DNA of 64,000 nucleotides from contig JANVCC010000011.1 in assembly GCA_025345505.1 (NCBI GenBank), positions 11,569,749 through 11,633,748 on the forward strand, written 5' to 3'. The notes below the pieces were generated by a model, which was not told the origin of the DNA, did not search any database, and saw only the letters and a program-made list of their open reading frames with translations. The translations under genes and the position numbers were made by a program. Positions 1-11,650 of the stretch are shown piece after piece. How positions within the stretch are numbered: position 1 is the first letter of the stretch; every line of letters begins with the position of its first letter. This stretch comes from Todiramphus chloris collaris. Its lineage: Eukaryota; Chordata; Aves; Coraciiformes; Alcedinidae.

Positions 1-1986
1 ACCACAGCTCTCTGGCTTCTTTCCTTCAACCAGTTCCCAATCCACCTCACTACCTGATCATCCAGACCACACTGCCTCAGTTTAGCTGCAACAATGCTGT
101 GGGAGACGGTGTCAAATGCCTTACTGAAATCAAGATAAACCACATCCACTGCTCTACCATCATCTGTCCACCTGGTTATGTCCTCATAAAAGGCTGTCAG
201 GTTGGTCAAACATGACCTCCCCTTCATAAAACCATGTTGACTGCTCCTAATGACCCTCTTGTTCTTGATATGCCTAAGGATAGCGCCAAGGATAAGTTGC
301 TCCATTACCTTTCCGGGAACCGAGGTGAGACTGAGTGGTCTGTAGTTGCCTGGGTCTTCCATCTTACCCCTTTTGAAGACTGGAGTGATGTTTGCCCTTC
401 TCCAGTCCCCAGGCACCTCTCCTGTCTGTCATGACTTACTGAAGATGGTGGAGAGTGGTTTGGCAATGACTTGTGCCAGCTCCCTCAGTTCCTGTGGGTG
501 CATGCCGTCAGGACCCATGGATTTATGGATGTCCAGATTACTCAACTGTTCTTTAACCCAATCCTCATCAACTAGGAAAGACTCCTTTGTCATGCTATCC
601 TCCTGTGCCCAGGTGTCAGAGGCTCCTGAGGACAGTCTCCAGCAGTATAGACAGAGACAAAGAAGGCATTTAGTAACTCTGCCTTCTTTGTGTCTTCTGT
701 CACCAGGGCACCTGCCTCATTCAGCAGAGGGCCTACGTTGCCTCTAACCTTAGCTTTTCCTGCAATATATTTGAGGAAGCTCTTTTTGTTATCCTTGACC
801 TCCCTTGCAAGGTTGAGTTCCAACAAGGCCTTAGCCTTCCTAGTAGCCTCCCTACATACTCTGACAACAGTCCTATACTAGTCCCAGGTGGCCAGCCCCT
901 CCTTCCATGATCTGTAGACACTTTTCTTCTACTTAAGTTTGCTCAGCAGTTCCTTACTTAACCATGCAGGTCTCCTGGCTCCCTTTCTCTATTTCCCGCT
1001 TGCTGGGATGCACTGATCTTGAGCTTGGAAGAAGAGGTCCTTAAATGTCAACCAGCTATCATGGGCTCCTCTGCCCACTAGTACCCTGTTCCATGAGATT
1101 TCACCCAGCAATTGCTTGAAAAGGACAAAGTTGGCCCTCCTGAAATCCAGGGTTGTAGTCCTGTTTGATATCCTGTTCCTGCCAGACAAGATCTTGAACT
1201 CCACCATCTCATGATCACTAAGGCCAAGGCTGCCCCCAACCCTCACTGCTTCAACCAGCCCCTCCTTGTTGGTGAGAATAAGATCCAGCATCGCTCCCCT
1301 CCTAGTTGGCTCCTCCACCATTTGCATAAAGAAGTTATCACCAATGCACTGGATGAACGTCCTGGACTGTGGCTGGCTGTCTGGCTGTCTGGCTTCCAGC
1401 GTATATCTGGATAGTTAAAATCCCCCATGAGAACCAGGGTCTGTGATTGTGAGGCTGCTGTTAGCTGCCTGTAGAAGGCCTCGTCAACTTTCTGATCCTG
1501 ATCAGGTGGCCTATAACAGACACCCACAAATGTATCACCCATGCTAGTGTATCCCTTAATTCGCACCCACGAGCTCTCAGCTTGCCCCTCATCCACCCCT
1601 GGACAGAACTGATGACATTCCAGTTACTCCATCACGTAAAGAGCAACTCCACCACCTCGCCTTGATGATCTGTCTCTCCTGAAAAGGACATAGTCATCCA
1701 TGACCACATTCCAGTCATGTGAGTTGTCCCACCATGTCTCTGTAATTGCCACCAGGTCATAACCCTGTGACCACACATGGATTTCTAACTCCTCCTGTTT
1801 ATTCCCCATGCTGTGTGCATGGGTGTATAAACATTTCAGGGATGGAGTCGAGTATATAGTTTTCAGCCTTGAAGGGGGGTAGACCCTCTGGTTATCTAAA
1901 ATGCAAAAACCCTGCTCCTCAAGTGTTGGGCTATTACACCCAGGATTCTTGCTGACAAGGTCGGCTATACCCCCATGCCCCATCAT
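1..1986 (-). pseudogene. CR1 ORF2 (endonuclease/reverse transcriptase), broken and partial
   Basis: CR1 ORF2 encodes an APE-type endonuclease that nicks the target and a reverse transcriptase that copies the element RNA. From position 1986 downwards the translation gives the endonuclease N-terminus (ITETWWD near 1730, RRGGGVALYV near 1640), then VGVCYRPP and GDFNYPDI (about 1520 and 1420), and SDHEMVEFKI near 1210. A linker follows (VKDNKKSF near 800, LLNAFFVSVY near 670). RT follows, with GNYRPLSLTS near 340, QHGFMKGRSCLTNLTAFY near 220 and VVYLDFSKAFDTVSH near 140, which carries the first RT Asp. Frame changes occur near 1330, 830-990 and 600, and a TAA interrupts after the endonuclease motif near 1624. 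The catalytic FADD box lies beyond the left edge, so its state is unknown. The likely start is the ATG at 1986, which overlaps the ORF1 stop. Confidence 0.92.
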
Positions 1987-3038
1987 AGGTAGTTTAAAGC
2001 CTTGCCAATGAGCCCAGCCAACTCACGTGCAAGGATTCTTTTCCCTTTATGGGACAGATGAACTCCATCTGTTGCCACTAGACCCAGTGCTGAGAAAACT
2101 TCCCTGTGGTCAAAAAACCCAAAGTTCTGTTGGTGGCATCAACCTCTAAGCCATGTGTTAATCACATGGAATTTTTTCTTTCCTTCAATATCTCTACCCT
2201 GTCACTGGAGGGATTGATGAGAACACCACTTGCACTCCCGAGCCCTCAAGTAATCTCCCCAAAGCTCTGAAGTCTTTTAAAATTGTTTTTGTACTCCCAT
2301 CCATCGCCTCATCACTCCCAGCCTGAATAAACAGTAGTAGGTAATAGTCCGATGGCCACACCAGACTAGGACGTCTCCTACAAATGTCCCTAACCCATGG
2401 TCCAGGCAAGCAGCAGCTTGTGGGATGGATCTGGCCTGAAAATCGGACCCTCAGTTCCCCTGAGAAGGGAATCCCCTACTACTACCACCTTTTCTTTTTT
2501 CCTGCTTTCACTAGTCCTAAGTTGTCAGACTGGCTGAAAAGTCTTGAGTGTCTGTGCACAGGGGTATTCATCTATATCCTCATTAATCAGGCCCTCTGTT
2601 AACAAGGGCCTCATACCTGTCGTGTGTGGGCAACTGGGAAGATTGGGGGGATTGGGAGGGGACTCGTCTGCCTCTGCTGCCTGGCCGGAGAGGGTCCTGT
2701 TGCTTTTCCTCCCCTTCTCCTATATCTCTTTGACTCTCTGGGTGACAAGAGGGCATGGAATCACCTGCTTCTTGTGCCACCAACACCTGCTTCTCCTGGC
2801 TCATGGATGGGTGTCCCTGACTCTTCATCAGGGCAGGCAGAGCCTGGGACCACCAGCCAATCTCCTTTTCAGCCTCCCTGATATTCCTAAGTCTTTCAAC
2901 TTCATCCTGTAATTTTTCAACCTCTGCTTGCAGCTGTGCTGCATTGCTGAGCAGAAAATTTACCTGCTCACACCTTACACAGTCCTCTGCTACAAGAGAA
3001 AGGCAGAGACATTCTCTGCAGCTTGCAGCTTGGGTCAT
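1983..3038 (-). pseudogene. CR1 ORF1 (Cys-rich, coiled coil, SGNH-type esterase), broken
   Basis: CR1 ORF1 is the RNA-binding companion of ORF2, and in amniote CR1s it ends in an SGNH/GDSL-like esterase domain. The N-terminal part (3038-2583) is open. It starts with a Cys cluster (CRECLCL, then CVRC), followed by a leucine/glutamate-rich coiled coil (LQAEVEKLQDEVERL) and a Ser/Gln/Pro-rich linker, and stops at a TAA near 2583. After broken frames, the esterase part resumes from about 2409 with LLLFIQAGSDE (equivalent of the GxND block), DFRALGRLLEGSGVQVVFSS, then after another frame change near 2190 FGFFDHREVF and finally DGVHLSHKGKRIL near 2040, which keeps the Asp-x-x-His catalytic block. 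The frame ends with KALNYL and TGA at 1985-1983. The domain assignment rests on motif order and on the same motifs in the copy at 31.5-31.9 kb. Confidence 0.85.
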
Positions 3039-3720
3039 GCAGCTTCTGTGAGCCTGTCTGGGTTCCCACCTCCATTTTGGCTGGCATCTAAAGCATGTTC
3101 TTCCCCTGTCGGGTGGAGACCACTATCCTTTGACACGTCTCCCTCAGTTTATTTTTGTTGTTGTTGTTGTTGTTTTTGTTCTGTTTTGGTTTGTTGGTTT
3201 TTTTTGGTTTTTTTTCCCCCATTGTGCGATGCTGGCTGTGTTCTGCAGAGAAGCTAGCTCTCTGCCTGAAGTGGAGTATCCCCTAGTCTGTGCAGTTTTA
3301 CACACAGGAGCTGATCACTCTGACTCGTGAACTTACCTTGTGAATCAGCAGAGGCCCAGCACACTGCCTAATGAGCTGCAAGCAGCTGCAGCACCACTTG
3401 GGCACACACAATCACCTTTTCCTCATCCTGTGCTGTGTGGGCAGATTCCCAGAGTCTTCTTGTAGCCTGATTAACAGTGGGTGATGCTGTCTCCTCCCAG
3501 GAACTTCTCAGCAGCCTGCCCACTAGCTGGACAACCCCCAGCACAGGCTAGAGGGTTTTCTTGGCTTCAGAAAACACACAAAAAGAGCTCTTCATAGGCC
3601 TTTTTGCTGTAGCTCCCTTCTCCAGTGCAGACTTACCTGCCCTAAAGCTGGTCTCCTCAGCTCAGTTCCCTCAAGAGGGATGAAGAAACCCCTGGAGGCT
3701 GGGGTACAGTCTGCAACAGC
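3039..3720 (-). other. Probable CR1 5' UTR
   Basis: This stretch lies directly upstream of the ORF1 start on the minus strand. It is richer in G and C than the flanking DNA from 3721 on, apart from an internal T-rich part. It contains no ORF related to a known protein. A (TTG)6 run sits at 3155-3172, followed by T-rich sequence to about 3220, which reads as an A/C-rich patch in the element sense. CR1 5' UTRs are known to carry the internal promoter, but I cannot point to specific promoter motifs. The outer limit is a judgement from composition. Confidence 0.5.
3155..3172. repeat. (TTG)6 microsatellite in CR1 5' UTR
   Basis: Six perfect TTG units, followed by T-rich sequence to about 3220. 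Confidence 0.9.
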
Positions 3721-6700
3721 CTGTGAACTAAGATATGTGAAGAGCTGAAAAGTTACCAAGCCACGGTGAAAGATTTTTCAATTTAGTAGGTGTGGTTTAC
3801 TTGCGTTAACAGACTTGACAAACACTCCAAACCACTAGTTTGTTGCTTTATTCATGACCCTACTAGCCAAGTTGTGTTGACCTGCAGAACAGCTGCTGAG
3901 ATCAGTAATGGCCAGACACAATCCTGTAGTGGGAAATTAGCCTAGAGAGGCTTATAGGATATTGTCCTGTTTTGCAAAGTGACACCTATATCCATGCCCT
4001 TCCTTTTGGTACTGAGGAAATGACAATCTTCCGACATTAGCAGGTCTGTTAAGCAGCCTAAACCAGTAACAACATTTTGAGTATGGAAGAAGGGGAAAAG
4101 CCTTCGGTCTAATCCTCCCCTTCCCTCCTGTAACAGAACTTCTATCAGTACTAATGGTCTCAGGAATGGCCTAGTAGCTTTTGATTCGGCTAGCAATCTG
4201 GAAAGTGCTTAGGGGTCCATTTGGAGAAAGGCAGCTGTCAAGTGAAGAGTGCAGCATTTATCTTTCTGGGAAAGAGTTTGGAAAGGTCACATAAAAGCTA
4301 CAGTCTTCCCCCCCCCACTTCCCCCTTGCCCTCATTTATTTTAAATTTATTTGATCTTGCTGTGCATGAGGCCTCAAATCCATAACCAAGAATGCTCTTA
4401 GACTCTTACTTTTCCTGACAGTAAGCTTTGGGACTTAGGTGGATTGAACTGACAGAGAGGTTTATTCAGAATAGCTCAGTATGAGATTTGGTTCTCAAAA
4501 TAATGATTTGATTTCACTGAGGGGCATGGAGATCTTTTAAAATGTGTGTTCAGTCCCACAAGTAGTAGCAATAGGTCAGAGTACACCCAGGGCAGTTTCT
4601 AAACAACACCTCCATGGTCTAAGAGAAGCCATTACATTGTGAATTGGGACTACTATTATGGTCCCTTGTCTTATGATAAGGAGCCTTCATACCAGCTTCC
4701 TAGTGACAAAATTAACTTCAGAAAAAAATGAAAATCCTGAAAGAATATGAGAGTGGGAGCACTGGGTGGAGGCAGTGTCAAAGAGAAAGACAAGTAAGAA
4801 CGAGCATTGTACTTTGATTAAACTTTTCTTCCCCTGAAGCGTGGAGGGCATCTGGTAAAAAGAACATCTCTGTAGGTGGGTTTTTTTTTGTCCTACTGGC
4901 TCTCACAGTCTGTGTTTAAAAATATCAGCTTTTGCTTTAGGCAAAAGAAGAGGCATTTGCGTTATTAAAGAAGATGAGTAAGATTGTTGCTAGCAGAACA
5001 GATTTGAGCCACATAACAGTAATGCAGCATCTGGGTTAAGTATAATAGTTAATCTGCTGGCTGCGTTAGTGGAGCTGCCTTCTGTAGTGAAATGCTTGAG
5101 CACTTGCTTTAAATATCAGAGATCCGAGGGTGTTGTGAGCAGCAACATCTTCCATAATTAATTGTATGTGTAATGTAGTCCATTTGTGAGGTCTGTGATT
5201 ACTTGCCTGTATGTTACCCAAAGACATTACAATATCAATAGCACTACTAATTTTAATTAAAACTTTGAAATGTCTGCCTGTTGAAATATTCATTATTATC
5301 ACTTGATTATGTTGTTTTGTAATCTTCTGCACTCTCTCTTCATTACTGATTATCAAGACTGTGTAAAAGTATGACACTCCAAAGTACATACCTCCTCTAT
5401 AAGGGCAACAATATTCAGAGATGTTTTAATTTTGCTTTTGTTAAGAGACAAAATAATCTTCTCCTCCTCAAAGTAGTAAGAGTATCTGTAAAACTAGCCC
5501 ACCATCTGTCATGCCCTCCATCCAACAGTGCAACTGAGCTCCAAAAAACTGACTGAAATAGAAGGCTCATGCAGTGATTTGATCATTTTTCTTTTATCTC
5601 TAGGGTTTTTTTCATGCAGATCCACCTGACAGAAATGAGGTTGAAATACTCATATATCCCAAGCAGACTCAGTCTATGTCACAGTTTGCAGTCATAGTCC
5701 AAGAAAGTGTGGGAGTGTTAGAGAAAAGAAATTACACCTTAGGAAACATTGTATGTGTGAGCTTCAACCTGTGCCACTTCTAAGAATTCCTTCATAAGGT
5801 AAAATAACCAAATATTTATATTGTTGACATTGTTGATCAAAGGTAGATAGGAGAAAATGACATAATTGGGAATTTCTCAAATCATGGTATCCCTTTGCAA
5901 AAAGATAAAGATGAAATATGTTCAAGATGCACTGTGTGCATATGAAAATCAGCCACCCAACTCTGTTTCTGTCAATGAATGACAAAAAAGGCTGTCTCCA
6001 ACTTTGTGGAGTTATTCCTCCACCAGTTAATTCATTGTAATAGGTCTGACTCTGTACTTTTTAAAGAAGCAAGGTGATTCACCTGAGGCTGCAGTGACGG
6101 AATAATTGATACTTGAATTTCATATGGTTTTCCTTTAAAATGTTCTAATAGTATGCATGACATAAACAGCGAACTCCCAGTTTGTCACTTAGAGTCTATA
6201 AAAATATATTTTTGTAATCTGAAATTTCACCTTGTAAGGCTCAAACAAAGTATTATTAACTTCAGACCAGTACTTGTACATCAATTTTTTTTTTTTTCTG
6301 TCAATGACCTAGGGTCTCATTTTCCAAAACCACTCCAACTCCTTCACTCAGATTTATTTTTGCCTCAAAAAATCCTTCTTTCAAGGTGCATCTATTGGAA
6401 TGGACAAATGAGTGTCAGTGAGTTCTGCCCAAACATAATAAGTTATTTTAGAAAACTAACTAATCATTCAACTGGAGTCACAAGAATTTTTTTAAGAAGC
6501 ATGTAGCCTATGACTAGGCAGAATATAGCACTCCATGGGCATTATATAAAAGATCCTAGGCACCTAGAAAGCCACATGAAAATAAAACTTCAACATTAAT
6601 GAAGTGAGAAAAAGGTTGTGAATGACTGCTGCCAATAAATAACTTCCTGTGGAAAGAAGAATAACCTCAAGAATAGAAATAAAATGTGCTGTTGCTCATG

Positions 6701-7859
6701 GATCACAGAAGGTAAGAATCAGTTTGCCAGCACTCCAGAAAATGCTGTAGCAACTGATATTTTTACATACTGTACAAAAATAACTACCACCATTTCTTTG
6801 TCTCATCAGTAGTTTTATTGCTTTAATTGTAATCAGCTTGATAACAGTTATCTCCTGAGTGACCTATGCAACAAAATATTAGGAATATGTTTTTGCACAC
6901 TATTAAAGACATAATTTAAAAAGAATTGTCCACTGTAATAGCTATGATATATAATATTTATAGACTCAACAATTATCAGGTCTTAAGAGATGATCTGTGA
7001 TCATCTGCAATACATCATGCTGTGCCAGGACTTCTCTGAATGGAGGAATCTTCCCTTGCAGCTAGTGCAGATGTGCTCAGCCTGGTGATATCACCAGCTT
7101 ATCGTTCCTATTTGGGGGCAATTTGGAACAGTGTATAAACTGTATTCCAGAAACCAAAGAACTTTTCTGATTCACCCCAGTGCTCAGGGAGAGGCTTTGT
7201 GATGTAAGTATCAGCTCACTGGAAATCCAGGATGCTTGGGGCACTGGTGCCCCATAAACATGCAGTGCACACCTATGGTGGGTCCCTGCTTGAAATGGGG
7301 ACAAAAGCAGGGCAGCAAGCCCAAAGACAATATCCTGTGAGAATACATCCCACCTAGAGTTAAAATTTTCCAATGTTGACATGTTCACTGCAACAGCAGA
7401 CTGAAAGTACTGACCGGTTACCTGTATATTGCTGAGTACAGCTCAAAATTGTTGTCATCAGATATTAAGAGTGTTATTTTCCAGCTATTGCACCTTGTTG
7501 TATCATTGCCTGCTAGATAGAAGAACCAGATATTGTAAAATTTCTCTTAGAGTCATATGTTTCAAATTGTAAGTAATTTCCATTTTTTTTAAGATAAAGA
7601 GATGAATTCCAGCTTGTGTGATTTAGGTACTTAAACAGAGGTACCATTTTAGATGCTCTAGTATATCTTGCCTGCCCTCCAGCTGCTCATTTAGGAAACT
7701 ACCAGTCTCCTGTAAGTACTGGGTCATACCTGTCATCTCCTCCCAGGTGTCTTGCATTGTGACCTAACCAGTAACTTCTTTTGTTTAGAACAGATGAAAC
7801 TGTATGTGTGGGATACTCCATTCCCTCATAATGCAGAGTTCTTTGAAGGAGTCAGTTAT
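3721..7859. other. AT-rich noncoding stretch, nothing identified
   Basis: I see no repeat family, RNA gene or supported coding sequence. Open frames here, such as those at 5066-5389 (-) and 6153-6506 (+), are about 110 codons, low in complexity and without recognisable domains. A C-run (about 4309-4316) and short T-runs (about 4880 and 6285) are the only simple repeats. Confidence 0.6.
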
Positions 7860-8960
7860 ATACGAATATAATTACCAAGTGGGTTTACTTGGATTTCCCA
7901 ACAACTTTTGACATGATCCTTCATCAAAAAGGTTTGAGAAAACTAAGCTGTCTTGAGATAAAGTATAAATTGCTCTTGTGCTTCATATAAGGAAATATGA
8001 CTGGAAATATGAAAATGGGAAAATGTGATTATGTGATTATATGAAAGGAAACAAAAGGTACAGATAAGGAGAGGCTTTACAATGGGTGATGCTGTTCAGG
8101 AAGTGTATCTATTCAATATATTCATAAATGACCTAAAAAAGAATGTAGATACAGAGTGACAAAATTTGCTGCTGATGTGACATTATTCAAAGTATTCAAC
8201 TCTCAAATTGACTGCAAAGTGTTACAAGAGGTTTTCATGGTACTGAATGACTGGACAGTAAAACAGCAGATGAAATTCAAGGTCAATATATGCAAAGAGA
8301 TGCATATGGAGAAACACATCCTTAATTGTACATACAGAATGATGGATCCTAAATTAACTATTGCCTCTCAGGAGAGAGATCTTGAAATTATTGCAGCTGG
8401 TGCTATTAAAACATCACTTGAATGCTCAACAGTGGTCAGAGGAGTAAAAATGTATAAGAATGGTTAGGAAATGAAACAAAATACAAAATATCATTATGCC
8501 ACTTTATAAACCTGTGGTGTACCACATCTTAAGCAGTGTGTATCATTCTTGTTTCTGTTTCTTGAAACATGGAAAGTGAAAAAAAAAAAAGGTCAAGGGA
8601 ATGTGATCACAGAGGTGGAATGGCTTCTTTCCAGGAAAAAAACCATGTTGGAAAAGAGATAACTCAGGATGATAGGAGATCTATATATATGCATAAATAT
8701 ATAAAATAATAAATGTAATTGAGAAGATGTATGGAGAAAGTTTATTTCTTTGTCTTCATAGTTCATTTATAAAGGACATTAAGTAAAAATAGCAACTAGA
8801 GACAGAAAACAAACAAAAAGAAGTGTGATTTTACACTTTGTATAATTGAATTGCAGCACTCCTTACAGGGGGAAGTTGTGGTGATAAAATGCAGAGATGG
8901 GTTCAAAGCCTACTGAGAGTATAAACTATTAAACACCACGATGCATCTCATGAATTCCAT
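7860..8960 (+). mobile_element. Ancient amniote-type CR1 LINE relic
   Basis: The plus strand reads as decayed CR1 reverse transcriptase. It begins with YLDFPTTFDMILH (first RT Asp block) near 7897. After a disrupted stretch comes [13 protein letters not shown] sequence near 8115, then KFAADVTLF at 8162 (FADD box), DWTVKQQMKF near 8255 and QERDLEIIA near 8372, and a decayed PLYK...VYHILSS segment near 8500. From 8590 the DNA follows the C-terminal and 3' region of the older CR1 type seen in turtles and crocodiles. In the FADD box at 8165-8176 the first catalytic Asp is Ala. The high divergence and the absence of an ATTCTRTG tail point to an old subfamily inserted long before the other copies. 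The 3' limit is approximate. Confidence 0.82.
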
Positions 8961-9240
8961 CATGTGCATGTTGTTGGAGTGAGTCAGAGATACCACACAG
9001 TCCTTGCCTGGCTTTTTTACATTTCCTTAACCATCTGCCAGTTGCAGCTGTTCTTGAGGGGATACTGAGAAAGGTATACCTTCCCTCTTACCTGCTACAG
9101 CTATGTTTTGTTCTCTAACTTTTACTATTTATCATCTGATAATATCAAGAAAATCCCTTCTTACTTAGGCATGCATGCACAAAGTGAGTGTCTGTCCTTG
9201 GCATGAAGTTCTTACCTGAAGACCTTGTAAAAACTAAGGT

Positions 9241-9320
9241 TTATTATTTTAAAGATAAGGAAGTTTGCCTCATCTAGATTATATACCTTGTCCAAGGTGA
9301 CACAGAGAGCCTGTTGCAAC
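9241..9320 (+). repeat. MIR/L2-like ancient repeat relic
   Basis: The segment follows the well-known amniote core 'TTTTA-AGAT-AGGAA ... CTTGTCCAAGGTGACACAG', which in MIR/L2-type repeats reads as TTTTACAGATGAGGAAA followed by CTTGCCCAAGGTCACACAG. The match is in order and spacing, with a decayed middle. Family assignment is tentative. Confidence 0.5.
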
Positions 9321-10296
9321 GTGTGGTTGGTAAAACTGCCCTTGCACTCCAATTGTGGTTAGGAAATATGTCACAGGTTTTAGTCATGACAGTTTTTAAC
9401 TATCTGGGCCTTGCTCAGGTTACTCTAAGTCATTTAGGACCATGGTCTTATTAATTATACAGAAACTTTATGTATATTGTGATTTAATTATAGAATATTA
9501 CCTCATTAAGGACAACAAAACTGATCAAAATAAAGGATTATTTAGTACACATAATTGAATCCATAAGCTTTTAATCAAATTAAACATTGATTATTAATTA
9601 AGTGAAATGGAAAGCACTGCCACCTCAACAGGAGAAAAGGAAGAGAAGAATGAAATAAGGCTTTTCATAGGCTATCTGAGGGTAGGGTATTGGAAAACTC
9701 ACAACTGCCCACTAGTGGGAACAGAGTCCTGATGTTGTTGGGACAGGCACATATAAGTGTCCAGAATGCACATGGCAAGCATGACAACCCTTTGCAGTTT
9801 CTTCTCTGCACAATCTAGTCCCAAACTGAAAAGCAGGATTAGCCATTTCCTGCATTTCCTCTGTCATTAATGTGTTTGCCAGAACTTCAGCTCTTAGAGA
9901 GATTATTTCATGAATATCAATGTTTTAGATCACTCAGTAAGCAACTTGTGCTGTTAAAAATGTATCTTCAAGTCTCTTTCGTATTCCTTTTTTTTTTTGT
10001 ATTCAAGTTAACACAGCATGGTTGAGATCATATAGTATTCTACGGTTTCCTAAATAAATTGTTTGAATTTTCACCTTTACTTTTACTTCCTATAGTTCCT
10101 AAGGATTTTCTTGGATAGTGTTATATTCTTGAAACTTCCTGAAGATGTTTCATTGAAGAGGAACAACATAAAACTTTTTTCATTCCTTTTTCTCTTTTCT
10201 ATCCCCTTTCCTTGAATATGTCATTGTCATAACCAGTTGTCCTGGTGACACCAGTCTAACTTTCATTCTTTTTTCTTCCTTTATTGCTGCCTTCTA

Positions 10297-10312
10297 TTTT
10301 TTTTTTTTTTTT
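10297..10312. repeat. Poly-T run (T16)
   Basis: Sixteen consecutive T, followed by GTAG. It resembles a splice acceptor, but no coding exon can be supported after it. Confidence 0.85.
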
Positions 10313-11529
10313 GTAGCACACCCACTGTGAGGTTCTTTCTCATCCCAGCAGTCTTTTGCCATTTTTACCTTTGTGCTGGTGCTATGGGAGCGGAGTGTTC
10401 AGGTCCTACATGCTGTCAGTGTCTTTTTTCTCTTTTCTCATCTTTATTGCCTGTGAGCAATGCAGGAACTACTGCACAGTACCTTTACTCCATGAACCTC
10501 AGAGGTGCAAAACGGGTCAGGAGAACTTGACTGAAGGGAGCAGATAGCAGTGTATACTATTTTGTTAAATAATCAATGTCTATGATATGACCACACATAC
10601 AGATCTAATGCAATTAATGTTGCAGATCAATGGTGTGTTGAAAAACTTCTGAAGAGGTTATTGAAGTCAAGTGTTTCCTTCCCCAGAAAATTATGAGGGA
10701 AGAACTACATGGTAAACATGATTATAGCATTCCAATTCCCAAAGACATTTTCCTTCCTTTTCATTACTGAAATATCTCTCAAATTCTAAGCCAATGTCAG
10801 CAGCAAATTTACAGAGTATTTGTTATGAAAATACCTGCTCATATCTCAAACCTCATGACTTACATATATTAGGATACAAAGTCAAAGATAACAGTAGCAT
10901 GTGTGAGATATATTACTCTTCATGCAGTCAACAGACTTGTATGATGTTGCACACAGGATATAGTAAATTAAGCAGGTAAAGGAAGACCAACCCAGCTTTT
11001 AAAAAGTGAAGTACTGAAATTTGTTACTAAATCATACTAACTCTTACAAACTTTCTGAGATTTTGAAATCTCAATTTGCACCACCATTAGGAAAGCTTGT
11101 GAGAGTTTCCTTTTTATAAAGACATTTTACTGTAGCAAGATCAAAACTTTAAACTCTCTTCTCTCTGAATATAAATCCCTAAACAAATCTTCCAAATATC
11201 TTTCTGTCTGAAGAAAGGAAACCATAGTGTTGCATGCAAATAGAGTTTCCAAGGAATAGAGTGGAAAGGAGCCAGTGACTTTATGAGAAACAGTAGTGCT
11301 CACATTGTATTTGATCCATCCTCAATAAAAGGCTCATCTGCTACTGTAATGGAAGGAAGCATAATAATAAAGTAAATTGAATCGCTACAAGTTTGAAGGG
11401 AAAAAAATTCAGAATATCTTGTCTGAGTGTGGTTGCTTCTGATGGCTTTTCTGTCTTTCAGGGGTCTAGCTTTTTGCTGCTGTTGTTAACAAAACTGTTT
11501 CAGATGTATTTTGTATTATTCCATCTTCC

Positions 11530-11650
11530 AGGTCAGAAAAACAAAGAAGGAGAGTGAGAAAAGTGACTTACTCCCTAAATTACACAGTGAACTAACAACA
11601 GAGCTGGAAATAGAAGCTATATCTTCTGAGAGGCTCAGTGCCTCTATTTA
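11530..11650 (+). repeat. MIR/L2-like ancient repeat relic
   Basis: Ordered partial match to the same core: AAGTGACTTACTCCCTAAATT, then ACACAGTGAACTAACAACAG, AGCTGGAAATAGAAGC, and a following CTGAGAGGCTCAGTGCCTC. This corresponds to the 'aagtgacttgcccaaggtcacacag ... agagctggaa' segment of MIR/L2-type repeats. Confidence 0.5.

Larger units (their letters stand above)
1..3720 (-). mobile_element. CR1 LINE, near-full-length 5' half, runs off left edge
   Basis: Read on the minus strand, this is a continuous CR1 retrotransposon in the order 5' UTR (about 3720-3040), ORF1 (3038-1983), then ORF2 endonuclease and reverse transcriptase (1986 to the window edge). CR1 elements copy themselves by target-primed reverse transcription, and most bird copies keep only a few hundred bases of 3' end. 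A copy that retains ORF1 and a 5' UTR is therefore uncommon. The RT palm, thumb and 3' tail lie outside the window. Long stretches stay in frame, but several stops and frameshifts break both ORFs, so it is inactive as read. It is better preserved than the other CR1 copies here, which suggests it is among the younger insertions. The outer 5' boundary near 3720 is placed by the fall in GC content and is uncertain by about 100 bases. Confidence 0.93.

Noticed and set aside
234..747. Plus-strand open frames of 66-133 codons
   Set aside because: They are antisense shadows of the CR1 ORF2 that runs on the minus strand.
10297..10530. Poly-T followed by TAG and a 67-codon open frame, as for a splice acceptor and exon
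   Set aside because: Poly-T runs are frequent here, the frame has no recognised protein, and two overlapping frames are equally open.
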